Assembly: GCA_946481695.1 (NCBI GenBank)
Contig: CAMLON010000006.1
Coordinates: 1-64,000 of the forward strand
Direction: 5' to 3'
DNA: 64,000 nt
Origin: an uncultured Bartonella sp.
GTDB lineage: Bacteria > Pseudomonadota > Alphaproteobacteria > Rhizobiales > Rhizobiaceae
Shown here in pieces: positions 56,683 to 64,000 of this stretch (position 1 is its first letter; every line of letters begins with the position of its first letter). Below the pieces are notes generated by a model. The model saw only the letters and a list, made by a program, of their open reading frames with translations. It did no database searches and had not been told where the DNA came from. The translations under genes were made by a program, and so were the position numbers.

Positions 56683-57978
56683 TTGAAAAATAACAATGAT
56701 CGTCAATTATTGAACGAACTTTTTGATTGTGCGGTTGCCGCTGCCAATCCGGAATGTTTGATGGAACAGTTTTTACCTGCAAAGCCAAAAGGCAGGACTA
56801 TTGTTGTGGGAGCGGGCAAAGGTTCCGCTCAAATGGCTTTGACACTTGAAAAACTATGGGATAAAGTCGGCTATGGCGAGCTTGAAGGTGCGGTTGTCAC
56901 CTGTTATGGCCACGCGACCTCGCTTCGTTCGATTGAAGTTCTGGAAGCTTCCCACCCTTTGCCGGATGAAAACGGGCTGAAAGCGGCAAAAAAGCTTGTC
57001 AAACTTGTTCAAGGATTATCAGCCGATGATCTGGTCATTGCGCTTATCTGCGGTGGTGGCTCGGCTTTGTTGCCTTTGCCGCTTGAACCTTTGACACTTG
57101 AAGACGAAATCGCAATCAATGAGGCATTGTTAAAAAGTGGTGCTCCTATCGGCGCAATGAATACGATCAGGAAGCATTTGTCACAAATCAAAGGAGGGCG
57201 GCTTGCCTATTATGCAGCGCCCGCCCGCGTCGTCAGTTTCATTGTGTCGGATATTCCGGGAGACATTGCCTCGCAAGTTGCATCCGGTCCCACAGTTGCC
57301 GATTGGTCAACCCGCGAGGAAGCGTTAAAATTTGTAAGCCAATATCATATTGCTTTGCCTCCAAAAGCCGTTTCCGTTTTAAAGAGCGAGCTTGCCAAGG
57401 CTCCAACCCCTGATAATCCTGCTTTTGAAAAAAATGCCGCCTATATTGTTGCATCGGCGGCGACATCGCTGGAAGCCGCCGCCGCTCATGCGCGCAAAGC
57501 CGGTTTGAATGCCATTATCCTTTCCGATTCGATTGAAGGTGAAGCAAAGGATATTGCATTGATGCATGCTGCCATTGCCCGTGAAATTGCCTTGAAAAAC
57601 CGCCCCTTTGAAAAACCTGTCGTTATGCTTTCGGGCGGCGAAACAACCGTGACGATCACCGGCGATTACAACAAGGGTGACGTTGGCAAGGGTGGAAGAA
57701 ATAGCGAATTTTTACTGTCATTTTCGATGGCAATAGAGGGGGAGAGTTCTATCACGGCACTTGCGGCAGATACGGATGGTCGCGACGGTAGCGAATTCAA
57801 TGCAGGTGCATTTTGTGACGGCAGCAGTTGTTTACGTCTCAAACAGCAAGGTTTTGATCCCGCAACTTTTCTTGCCCGCCACGATGCTTGGAGTGCATTC
57901 AATATGCTCGATGACCTTCTTGAAACCGGCCCGACGGGAACCAATGTCAATGATTTCCGTGCAATCATTGTTCGTTAA
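56683..57978 (+). CDS. Glycerate 2-kinase (MOFRL family, TtuD/GckA-like)
   Basis: 431-aa type II glycerate kinase. VVGAGKGSAQMALTLE near the N-terminus, ALICGGGSALLPLP, NTIRKHLSQIKGGRLA, VSDIPGD and the C-terminal MOFRL domain (SGGETTVTITG, GGRNSEFLLSF, ADTDGRDG). Some relatives are annotated hydroxypyruvate reductase, but this fold is the kinase. The start is TTG 56683 with GGGAGG at 56671-56676; no in-frame ATG fits. Confidence 0.9.
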   Translation: MKNNNDRQLLNELFDCAVAAANPECLMEQFLPAKPKGRTIVVGAGKGSAQMALTLEKLWDKVGYGELEGAVVTCYGHATSLRSIEVLEASHPLPDENGLKAAKKLVKLVQGLSADDLVIALICGGGSALLPLPLEPLTLEDEIAINEALLKSGAPIGAMNTIRKHLSQIKGGRLAYYAAPARVVSFIVSDIPGDIASQVASGPTVADWSTREEALKFVSQYHIALPPKAVSVLKSELAKAPTPDNPAFEKNAAYIVASAATSLEAAAAHARKAGLNAIILSDSIEGEAKDIALMHAAIAREIALKNRPFEKPVVMLSGGETTVTITGDYNKGDVGKGGRNSEFLLSFSMAIEGESSITALAADTDGRDGSEFNAGAFCDGSSCLRLKQQGFDPATFLARHDAWSAFNMLDDLLETGPTGTNVNDFRAIIVR

Positions 57979-58107
57979 GACGGCGCCGGGGGTAGAATTT
58001 TTTGGCAGGCAGAAAATAACTTCAATATTTGCATAAACATGACTTGATTTATCATATTAAATTTTGTTAATTAATCGCCATCGAATTGAAGTTCAGGAAC
58101 GAGAGCG

Positions 58108-59130
58108 ATGATGAGATCTTTTACAAGGCTTGTAACTGCCGCGGCATTTCTATGCCTGGCTGGCGGCTATGCATCGGCACAAAATGAAGTGCAGCAAACA
58201 ACCGGAAATCAGGTATTGCAAGCTGGCGAAAAAGCCTTACAAACCGGTGAAAATGTCTTGCATTCCGGTGAAAGTGCCGTTCAGACGGGCGAAAATGCTT
58301 TGAAAGCAGGTGAACAGGCTTTGCAATCGGCCGCTTCGGAAACGGAAAGCACAGCTAAAGCTGCTGCCGATACGGCCAGTCAGGCTGCCGACCATTTTAT
58401 CGCTTCCATCCCGCATGATCTTTCACCTATCGGTATGTTCCTGAATGCAGACTGGGTCGTTAAAGTGGTTATGGTCGGTCTGGCACTCGCTTCTGTTGCA
58501 ACCTGGGTTATTTTCATTGTCAAACTTATCGAAGTATCGGCGGTGAAAAGGCGGGCAAGAGCGACCATGAGGCAGGTTAACGGCGCTCAAAGCCTTTCCG
58601 AGCTTGCTTTGGCAGTTAAAAATGACAAAGGTGTCGGCCCCCGCTTGGTACAGGCGGCACAAGATGAAGTGGAAGCTTCGCTCGCAGCCGTGGATTTGGC
58701 TGGAACCGAGGGCTTGAAAGAACGATTGAGTTCGGTTCTCTCGCGCATTATTTCAGCATCCGGACGTCATGTTGCATTCGGAACCGGTGTGTTGGCAACA
58801 ATCGGCGCTATCGGTCCTTTCGTCGGCCTTTTCGGTACTGTCTGGGGTATTATGAATTCCTTCATCGGTATTTCGCAAGCGCAAACAACCAATCTTGCCG
58901 TTGTTGCTCCCGGTATTGCTGAAGCGCTTCTTGCAACAGCCATCGGCCTTGTTGCAGCCGTGCCCGCTGTCATTATCTACAATGTCTTTGCCCGTTTGAT
59001 TACCGGTTATCGGCAACAGCTTATTGATGTTTCAGCCGGAATTGAACGTCTTGTCAGTCGTGATCTCGACTTCCGTAAAGTCAAGCGTGAAACAGCAACA
59101 CGGCCGAGTTTGTCGATTGCTGCGGAGTAG
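58108..59130 (+). CDS. exbB: TonB-system energiser ExbB, with heptad-repeat N-terminus
   Basis: 340-aa MotA/TolQ/ExbB family protein. A signal peptide (LVTAAAFLCLAGGYASA) is followed by a periplasmic extension with six perfect 7-residue repeats, glycines at 33, 40, 47, 54, 61 and 68 (words QAGEKAL, QTGENVL, HSGESAV, QTGENAL, KAGEQAL). Membrane segments then include VVKVVMVGLALASVATWVIF, ATIGAIGPFVGLFGTVWGIM and [23 protein letters not shown]. It should form the proton channel for TonB-dependent uptake. exbD follows after six bases. Confidence 0.92.
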   Translation: MMRSFTRLVTAAAFLCLAGGYASAQNEVQQTTGNQVLQAGEKALQTGENVLHSGESAVQTGENALKAGEQALQSAASETESTAKAAADTASQAADHFIASIPHDLSPIGMFLNADWVVKVVMVGLALASVATWVIFIVKLIEVSAVKRRARATMRQVNGAQSLSELALAVKNDKGVGPRLVQAAQDEVEASLAAVDLAGTEGLKERLSSVLSRIISASGRHVAFGTGVLATIGAIGPFVGLFGTVWGIMNSFIGISQAQTTNLAVVAPGIAEALLATAIGLVAAVPAVIIYNVFARLITGYRQQLIDVSAGIERLVSRDLDFRKVKRETATRPSLSIAAE

Positions 59131-59136
59131 GAAGAG

Positions 59137-59574
59137 ATGGCAACAAAGCTTTCAGATCTCGACAGTGATGAACTTGATGTCAGTCATGAAATCAATGTAA
59201 CGCCGTTCATTGATGTTATTCTGGTTTTGCTCATCATTTTCATGGTTGCCGCACCTCTGGCAACAAGCGATATTCCGGTACAACTGCCGACATCTTCGAC
59301 ACCTGCGCAACCAAAACCTGACAAACCGGTCTATATCACATTGCAGCAGGATAAATCGCTTTATGTAGGAGAAGAAAAAGCGTCTTTGGATGACCTCAGG
59401 ACGACTCTTGATCGGCTTACTTCAAACAATCATGAAGAAAAAATCTTTATTCGTGGTGACGCAAGCGTGGAATATAGCGGCATTATCGAACTTCTTAATG
59501 AATTGCGTGCGGCCGGATACACAAAAATAGGTCTTGTCGGTTTGGAAAAAACATCGGCGCCAGCTCCACAGTAA
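59137..59574 (+). CDS. exbD: TonB-system proton channel protein ExbD
   Basis: 145 aa, TolR-like: one membrane helix ([19 protein letters not shown]) with the conserved Asp and a periplasmic domain ending YTKIGLVGLEK. The next gene is not tonB; TonB must be elsewhere or the TolA-like protein substitutes. Confidence 0.92.
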   Translation: MATKLSDLDSDELDVSHEINVTPFIDVILVLLIIFMVAAPLATSDIPVQLPTSSTPAQPKPDKPVYITLQQDKSLYVGEEKASLDDLRTTLDRLTSNNHEEKIFIRGDASVEYSGIIELLNELRAAGYTKIGLVGLEKTSAPAPQ

Positions 59575-59577
59575 AAT

Positions 59578-59615
59578 AAGCTGTCCCCTGTGAAACAAGC
59601 TGTCCCCTGTGAAAC
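59578..59615 (+). repeat. 19-bp direct repeat, two full copies and one partial
   Basis: AAGCTGTCCCCTGTGAAAC at 59578-59596 and 59597-59615; a third partial copy (AGGCTGTC) follows. It starts three bases after the exbD stop. Confidence 0.9.
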
Positions 59616-59693
59616 AGGCTGTCAAAGCGGGTTTGTTTCACTTCGGATGGTGTTAAAATCCTGTTCTTGCCAAAAAAATTGACCTATCTGACG

Positions 59694-59818
59694 GCAAAAT
59701 CATTGCTCAAATCAGATGGCAAAAGCATCATGCAAATCTGGCGGCCAAAGCATTGCTCAAATTTGAAAGCAAAATCATCGCTCAAATCAGATGGCAAAAT
59801 TATCATTCAAAGGCAGCC
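59694..59818 (+). repeat. 25-bp tandem repeat, five copies in exact phase
   Basis: Units of the type GCAAAATCATTGCTCAAATC begin at 59694, 59719, 59744, 59769 and 59794. The spacing is exactly 25 bases each time although the units differ at several positions. Noncoding, about 120 bases before fdhE. Confidence 0.92.
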
Positions 59819-59936
59819 CTATTGAATTCTGCGCCTTATTTTTCAAGTGTTATCCTTCGACATTTATAGATTGGTTGGACAAGTTCCGTTTTCCGGTTAT
59901 AAAATTGACCGAACTAAAAATGGAGTCCATTGAAAT

Positions 59937-60851
59937 ATGCCGCGTAATAAAAAATTCGAAGGAGATATGACCGAAGTCGGTCATATGCGCACGCCTCCTT
60001 TCGTCCGGCTTCCCGATATTAATACGTTATTCGAGGAACGGAGCAAACGTTTTGAAGAGCTTGCTCCCACAAGTCCGGTTAAAGACTATATAGATTTTAT
60101 GGTGGAATTTACCGGAGCACAGCAATTCGTCTGTAACGAGTTTTCTACAAGCGATATTCCGACAGCCGATCAGGTTCAGGCACAAAAATTCGTTATGCCG
60201 CCGATCGACCGGCAGGCAATTATATCTGCCCCTGTTTTTGACGAGATTGCCAATAGTTTTTTCAAGATTCTCGGCAAAAGAAAGTTGAAAGGTTCAAGCC
60301 TCCTTGCCCTTGAGGATACACAAGCCAATAAGGCAAAATGGCAAAATTGGGCTTCCGATATTATTGCGCACAAATTGCCGCAGGAAAATTTGGCGCAGCA
60401 TATTTATGTAACCGGCGCTTTGCAGATTACATTGGCATTGGCTGCTGCAAAACTTGACGCAAAGAAATTGCAGCCTATCGAAGGCAATCTTTGCCCCTGT
60501 TGCGGTGGTACGCATTCGGCTTCGATGATTGTCGGTTGGCCATCTTCGGAAGGTATCCGGTTCTGTTCATGCCTTTATTGCGGATCCATGTGGCGTTATG
60601 TACGCATCAAATGCACGTTTTGCGAAGAAACCAAGGGTATCAGTTTCCGCGAGATAGACGGGGGGCCGGGAACGATACTTGCGGAGACATGTGATACCTG
60701 CAAACGCTATTGCAAACAGATGAATCATCAAAAAGATAGCCATTTCGATGTGTTTGCCGATGATATAGGTTCATTGGCACTTGATCTTTTGATGAAAGAG
60801 GATGGTACATTCAAAAGAGGTGCATTCAATCCATTTCTGGCGGGTTATTGA
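59937..60851 (+). CDS. fdhE: Formate dehydrogenase accessory protein FdhE
   Basis: 304-aa maturation factor of selenocysteine-containing formate dehydrogenases. Four metal-binding cysteine pairs are plain: CPCCGG, CLYCGSMW, CTFCEE and CDTCKRYCK, making the rubredoxin-like FdhE core. The N-terminal half is helical. It shares one base with selA, so the fdhE-selA-selB order is a tight operon. No formate dehydrogenase subunit gene is in the window. Confidence 0.93.
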   Translation: MPRNKKFEGDMTEVGHMRTPPFVRLPDINTLFEERSKRFEELAPTSPVKDYIDFMVEFTGAQQFVCNEFSTSDIPTADQVQAQKFVMPPIDRQAIISAPVFDEIANSFFKILGKRKLKGSSLLALEDTQANKAKWQNWASDIIAHKLPQENLAQHIYVTGALQITLALAAAKLDAKKLQPIEGNLCPCCGGTHSASMIVGWPSSEGIRFCSCLYCGSMWRYVRIKCTFCEETKGISFREIDGGPGTILAETCDTCKRYCKQMNHQKDSHFDVFADDIGSLALDLLMKEDGTFKRGAFNPFLAGY

Positions 60852-62233
60852 TGGTCGCAGATTTTTCTCTCCTACCTCCGGTCAACGCAATTCTTGCCGA
60901 ACAAGCGGCAAAAGAGGCGGAAGCCGAATTCGGGCACAGTGCAACGGTTGATGCTATCAGGGCAACCCTTGCCGACGAGCGCATTCTCATCAAGGCAGGA
61001 CGCACACCGCGCACAAGCGCTGTTCTGGCAATGATGGCACTTGAACGGCTTGAGGTGGATGCCCAATCGACCATGCGCGCCGTGTTCAACCTGACCGGCA
61101 CAATTTTGCACACCAATTTCGGACGTGCGCAACTTCCGGAAGTTGCAATCCAGAATGCCGTTAATGCCATGCGTAACGCCGTTTCGCTGGAATATGATCT
61201 TGAAAGTGGCGAGCGGGGAGAACGCGACGACCATTTACGCGAATTGATTTGCGAGCTTACCGGTGCGGAAGATGCAACCCTTGTCAACAATAATGCGGCA
61301 GCCGTTCTTCTGGTGTTGAATACGCTAGCAGGTAAACAGGGCGAAAGCATTATTTCGCGTGGCGAACTTATCGAAATTGGCGGTGCTTTCCGTATGCCCG
61401 ATATTATGGAAAGTGCCGGCTGCAAGTTGGTGGAAGTGGGAACAACCAATCGCACCCACCTTGCCGATTATGAAAAAGCCATCAATGAAGAGACCGCACT
61501 TTTATTGAAAGTGCACACATCGAACTATCGTATTGAAGGATTTTCTTCAGCAGTTACCACAAAAGAACTCGCGGCATTGGCTGCAACGCGTCATATACCT
61601 TTGATGGAAGATCTCGGTTCGGGAACGCTCGTCAATCTCGTTAATTTCGGGCTCCCCTATGAACCGACCGTTCAGGATGTCATCAAAGCGGGCGCGGATA
61701 TTGTCACTTTTTCCGGCGATAAATTATTGGGCGGCGTCCAGGCCGGTTTTATTATCGGCAAGCAGGAATTGATTGCGCGGGTCAATAAAAACCCCATGAA
61801 ACGCTCGCTTCGTGTCGACAAAGTGCGCCTTGCGGCACTGGAAGCGGTTTTGCGTGCTTATCGCAATGAAGAAAAGCGCAACACCACAATTCCGACCTTG
61901 CGTTATCTTTCACGCAACCAAAGCGATATTGCCCATCAGGCCGCCGATTTATGCGCAAAAATAAGCGAATTTTTTCAACCGGCTTATCATGTTGAAATCT
62001 GCCCGTGTAATAGTCAGGTAGGCTCAGGCGCTATGCCGATGGAAACTTTGCCAAGCTACGGTATTTCGGTAAGTCCTGTTGACCCGACAAATTCCTTGAC
62101 GGAACTCGCTTATCGTTTGCGCCAATTGCCAAAGCCCGTTATCGGACGCATGCATGCCAACCGGCTGGTTTTTGATTTACGTTGCCTTGATGACACAAAC
62201 GGTTTTGTTAACAATCTCGATAAATTATCATGA
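60851..62233 (+). CDS. selA: L-seryl-tRNA(Sec) selenium transferase
   Basis: PLP enzyme that converts Ser-tRNA(Sec) to Sec-tRNA(Sec) using selenophosphate. Conserved sequences: GTILHTNFGRAQL, NNNAAAVLLVLNTLA, SRGELIEIGGAFRMPDIM, EDLGSGTLV and the PLP lysine 291 in TFSGDKLLGGVQAG. 460 aa. The ATG at 60851 overlaps the fdhE stop by one base, and its own stop overlaps the selB start. Confidence 0.96.
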   Translation: MVADFSLLPPVNAILAEQAAKEAEAEFGHSATVDAIRATLADERILIKAGRTPRTSAVLAMMALERLEVDAQSTMRAVFNLTGTILHTNFGRAQLPEVAIQNAVNAMRNAVSLEYDLESGERGERDDHLRELICELTGAEDATLVNNNAAAVLLVLNTLAGKQGESIISRGELIEIGGAFRMPDIMESAGCKLVEVGTTNRTHLADYEKAINEETALLLKVHTSNYRIEGFSSAVTTKELAALAATRHIPLMEDLGSGTLVNLVNFGLPYEPTVQDVIKAGADIVTFSGDKLLGGVQAGFIIGKQELIARVNKNPMKRSLRVDKVRLAALEAVLRAYRNEEKRNTTIPTLRYLSRNQSDIAHQAADLCAKISEFFQPAYHVEICPCNSQVGSGAMPMETLPSYGISVSPVDPTNSLTELAYRLRQLPKPVIGRMHANRLVFDLRCLDDTNGFVNNLDKLS

Positions 62234-64000
62234 TTATTGGTACTGCCGGTCATATTGACCATGGAAAAACGGCTCTCGTCAGAGCATTGACAGGCATTGA
62301 TACAGATCGTCTGCCACAGGAAAAACAACGTGGTATCACAATTGAACTGGGTTTTGCCTATAAGACTTTGAAAAATGGCGAGCGTATCGGTTTTGTGGAT
62401 GTTCCGGGGCATGAAAAACTCATCCATACCATGCTGACAGGAGCCGGTAGCATTGATTATGTCATGCTGGTTGTGGCTGCCGATGACGGTATTATGCCGC
62501 AAACGCGCGAGCATTTTGAAATATTGAAGCTTCTGGGGTTAAAACACGGGGTTGTTGTCATCACACGCATCGACCTTGTCGACAAAGAGCGTGTTGATGC
62601 ATTGCAAGCGGAATTGCACGAATTTCTCAAAGGTTCGTTTCTTGAAAATGCACCGATTTTTCCCGTGTCGTCACTGACCGGCGAGGGGATAGCGGCTCTT
62701 CGGGAAGAGATAGAAAATGCAGCCCTGCATTTGAAAAAACGTGTTTCCCATGGGCGTTTCCGCCATGCAATCGACCGCTGTTTTGTGCTTTCCGGTGCGG
62801 GGACTGTGGTGACGGGAACCGTGCTTTCAGGTGAAGCATCGACCAATGATCTTATGGTGATTGCACCCAATCATCTGCCAGCGCGATTACGGTCTATCCA
62901 TGTACAGGATGAAGTTTCCGAAAAGGCAAGAACGGGCGACAGGGCAGCACTCAATATTGTTGGTGACGCAATCAACAAGGATAAAGTTAAACGGGGTATG
63001 ATGGTTATTGACCCGTTTCTTGATAAGCCAAGTCAAAGGTTCGATGTTCGTCTCACCATTCTTTCATCTGAACCGAAACCTTTGAAACAATGGTTTCCTG
63101 TTCACTTGCACCATGGTTCATTGGAAACCAATGCCCGTCTTGTATTTTTGTTGCAAGACACAATGAAAGCCGGTGAAACCGCTTATGTGCAGATTATTTC
63201 CGATAAAGCTGTGATTGCCGCAAGCGGCGACCGTTTTGTTATTCGGGATACATCGGCAAGCCGTACAATTGGTGGCGGTATTATTCTTGACCCGCTGGCA
63301 CCGGAACGCCACCGTCGCTCACCTGAGCGTTTCAAATTTCTTGCCGCAATGGAAAATGAAGATCATCTTCAAGCTTTGTCGGCAATTCTGGCATTGCCAC
63401 CTTATGGCATTGACTGGCTTTATTTTTGTCGTGCGCGTAACCTGTCTGAAGTCGAGGCGGCCAAACTTCTTTCGAGTGGAAATTTTGTTGTTCTCGAACA
63501 TGGTCAAGACCGGTTTGTTATGGAACAACAACAAGAACAACGCCTGCAAAAGGCGATTGTCGATTATCTTGTTGAATTTCATAAAAACGAGCCTGATCTT
63601 TTCGGTGTCGGCCTTGAAAAGCTGCGGCGTGACGTTGCCCGCGAAATTCGTGCCCCTTATTTTCGTGATCTGTTACAGAACGAAATTGATAAAGGCCGGT
63701 TGAAAATTCGCGGTGCCTGGGTTGGCCTTGCCGGTCATGAAGCCAAATTATCGCCTGAAGATGAAGCAATCTGGCAACGTGTCTATAAAGTTCTGAAAGG
63801 TGAAGAACGTTTTCGCCCGCCGCGTACGCGCGATTTTGCGCAAGACCTCGCAATTGACGAAAATCATATGCGGCAAATCCTTAAATCATGCGCACGAATG
63901 GGGCGTGTCTATGAAGTGGCGCAAGACTATTTCTTCCCGCGTGAAGTGCTGGCTGAAATTATTATGATTATGCGGGACATCGCCGAAAAAAAAGAAAAGC
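62230..64000 (+). CDS. selB: Selenocysteine-specific elongation factor SelB (partial, runs off the window)
   Basis: GTPase that brings Sec-tRNA(Sec) to UGA codons marked by a SECIS element. Read from ATG 62230 (four-base overlap with selA): G1 GHIDHGKT at residues 7-14, [23 protein letters not shown], and the G4 position reads TRID where many SelB have TKxD. EF-Tu-like domains 2 and 3 are followed by the start of the winged-helix region. 590 codons are open to the window edge, so the C-terminal SECIS-binding end is missing here. Confidence 0.94.
   Translation, partial: MIIGTAGHIDHGKTALVRALTGIDTDRLPQEKQRGITIELGFAYKTLKNGERIGFVDVPGHEKLIHTMLTGAGSIDYVMLVVAADDGIMPQTREHFEILKLLGLKHGVVVITRIDLVDKERVDALQAELHEFLKGSFLENAPIFPVSSLTGEGIAALREEIENAALHLKKRVSHGRFRHAIDRCFVLSGAGTVVTGTVLSGEASTNDLMVIAPNHLPARLRSIHVQDEVSEKARTGDRAALNIVGDAINKDKVKRGMMVIDPFLDKPSQRFDVRLTILSSEPKPLKQWFPVHLHHGSLETNARLVFLLQDTMKAGETAYVQIISDKAVIAASGDRFVIRDTSASRTIGGGIILDPLAPERHRRSPERFKFLAAMENEDHLQALSAILALPPYGIDWLYFCRARNLSEVEAAKLLSSGNFVVLEHGQDRFVMEQQQEQRLQKAIVDYLVEFHKNEPDLFGVGLEKLRRDVAREIRAPYFRDLLQNEIDKGRLKIRGAWVGLAGHEAKLSPEDEAIWQRVYKVLKGEERFRPPRTRDFAQDLAIDENHMRQILKSCARMGRVYEVAQDYFFPREVLAEIIMIMRDIAEKKEK

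Larger units (their letters stand above)
59575..59936. other. Repeat-filled spacer between exbD and fdhE
   Basis: No gene. Contains the 19-bp x2 repeat right after exbD and the 25-bp x5 array; together they make up about half of the spacer. Confidence 0.7.

Noticed and set aside
59694..59818. CRISPR-like 25-bp repeats
   Set aside because: The units follow each other directly with no spacers; they are a tandem repeat.
1..64000. tRNA and rRNA genes
   Set aside because: Looked for T-arm words such as GGTTCGAATCC and for rRNA stretches on both strands; GTTCGAT occurrences lack tRNA arms. None supported.
1..64000. Defence system, toxin-antitoxin, secretion or biosynthetic cluster
   Set aside because: Nearly every gene belongs to a known housekeeping family; no cluster of unknown genes that would suggest a new multi-gene system was found. 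The unusual signals are in the spacers.

Overview
The window looks like chromosome of an alphaproteobacterium of the Rhizobiales (Hyphomicrobiales), most like the Brucella/Bartonella branch. The evidence is a set of order-typical genes: CarD/CdnL beside an RpoH2-type heat-shock sigma factor, a GapR-type DUF2312 protein, RcdA (DUF1465), TrcR (DUF1013), DUF1036-pykA, zapA with DUF4164, a Porin_2 porin, OpgC and a ruvC-ruvA-ruvB-ybgC block. The moderate GC content by eye, together with a formate dehydrogenase/selenocysteine cluster, makes an insect-gut type of Bartonella a reasonable guess; that is inference. No phage, insertion sequence, CRISPR array, rRNA or tRNA gene was seen.

Layout. 1-9 kb: carD, rpoH2, a CDF cation transporter, a lipoprotein M48 protease, thiN, a glycine-zipper lipoprotein, uup, gapR and an N-formylglutamate amidohydrolase-like gene. 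9-18.2 kb: central carbon metabolism (DUF1036-pykA; tkt-gap-pgk-fba) with zapA/DUF4164 divergent from tkt. 18.4-20.9 kb: a porin, then more than 1.2 kb without genes that holds an AT-rich stretch and a 92-bp tandem repeat. 20.9-26.6 kb, minus strand: orphan solute-binding protein, ybgC-ruvB-ruvA-ruvC, rcdA, opgC. 26.8-30 kb: thiE-like and Sel1 genes, efp, inositol monophosphatase. 30-40.3 kb: FAD oxidoreductase, ABC exporter, rpmE, yebC, a TIGR00282 phosphoesterase, 5-formyl-THF cyclo-ligase followed upstream by a probable 6S RNA, a TPR protein, rpmJ, purK-purE and two small DUF465 genes. 40.9-54.7 kb: quinone oxidoreductase, trcR, tolQ-tolR-tolA-tolB, pal-cpoB-tilS, ftsH, glmM. 54.9-64 kb: outer-membrane beta-barrel, DUF883/holin-like pair, glycerate kinase, exbB-exbD, and fdhE-selA-selB, with selB running off the end.

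How the genes work together. Envelope constriction and integrity (Tol-Pal, ZapA, GlmM, OpgC, OMPs), cell-cycle control (GapR, RcdA, TrcR), protein quality control (RpoH2, FtsH, M48 protease) and lower glycolysis dominate. Full-length matches to the CtrA-binding consensus lie upstream of rcdA and of the 54.9-kb OMP gene, and TTAACCAT half-sites lie upstream of tolQ and pal, so part of the envelope set may be under CtrA control.

The most unusual signal is in the intergenic DNA. At least eight unrelated short tandem repeats (15 to 92 bp units, 2 to 5 copies) sit in spacers and not in genes. They include a perfectly phased 25-bp x5 array before fdhE, two 17-bp x4 arrays just upstream of start codons, and a 92-bp array whose units alternate ABAB. 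Blocks that I recall as neighbours in related genomes (zapA with 6S/5-FCL; ybgC with tolQ) are split here, and their broken ends fall in repeat-bearing or AT-rich spacers.
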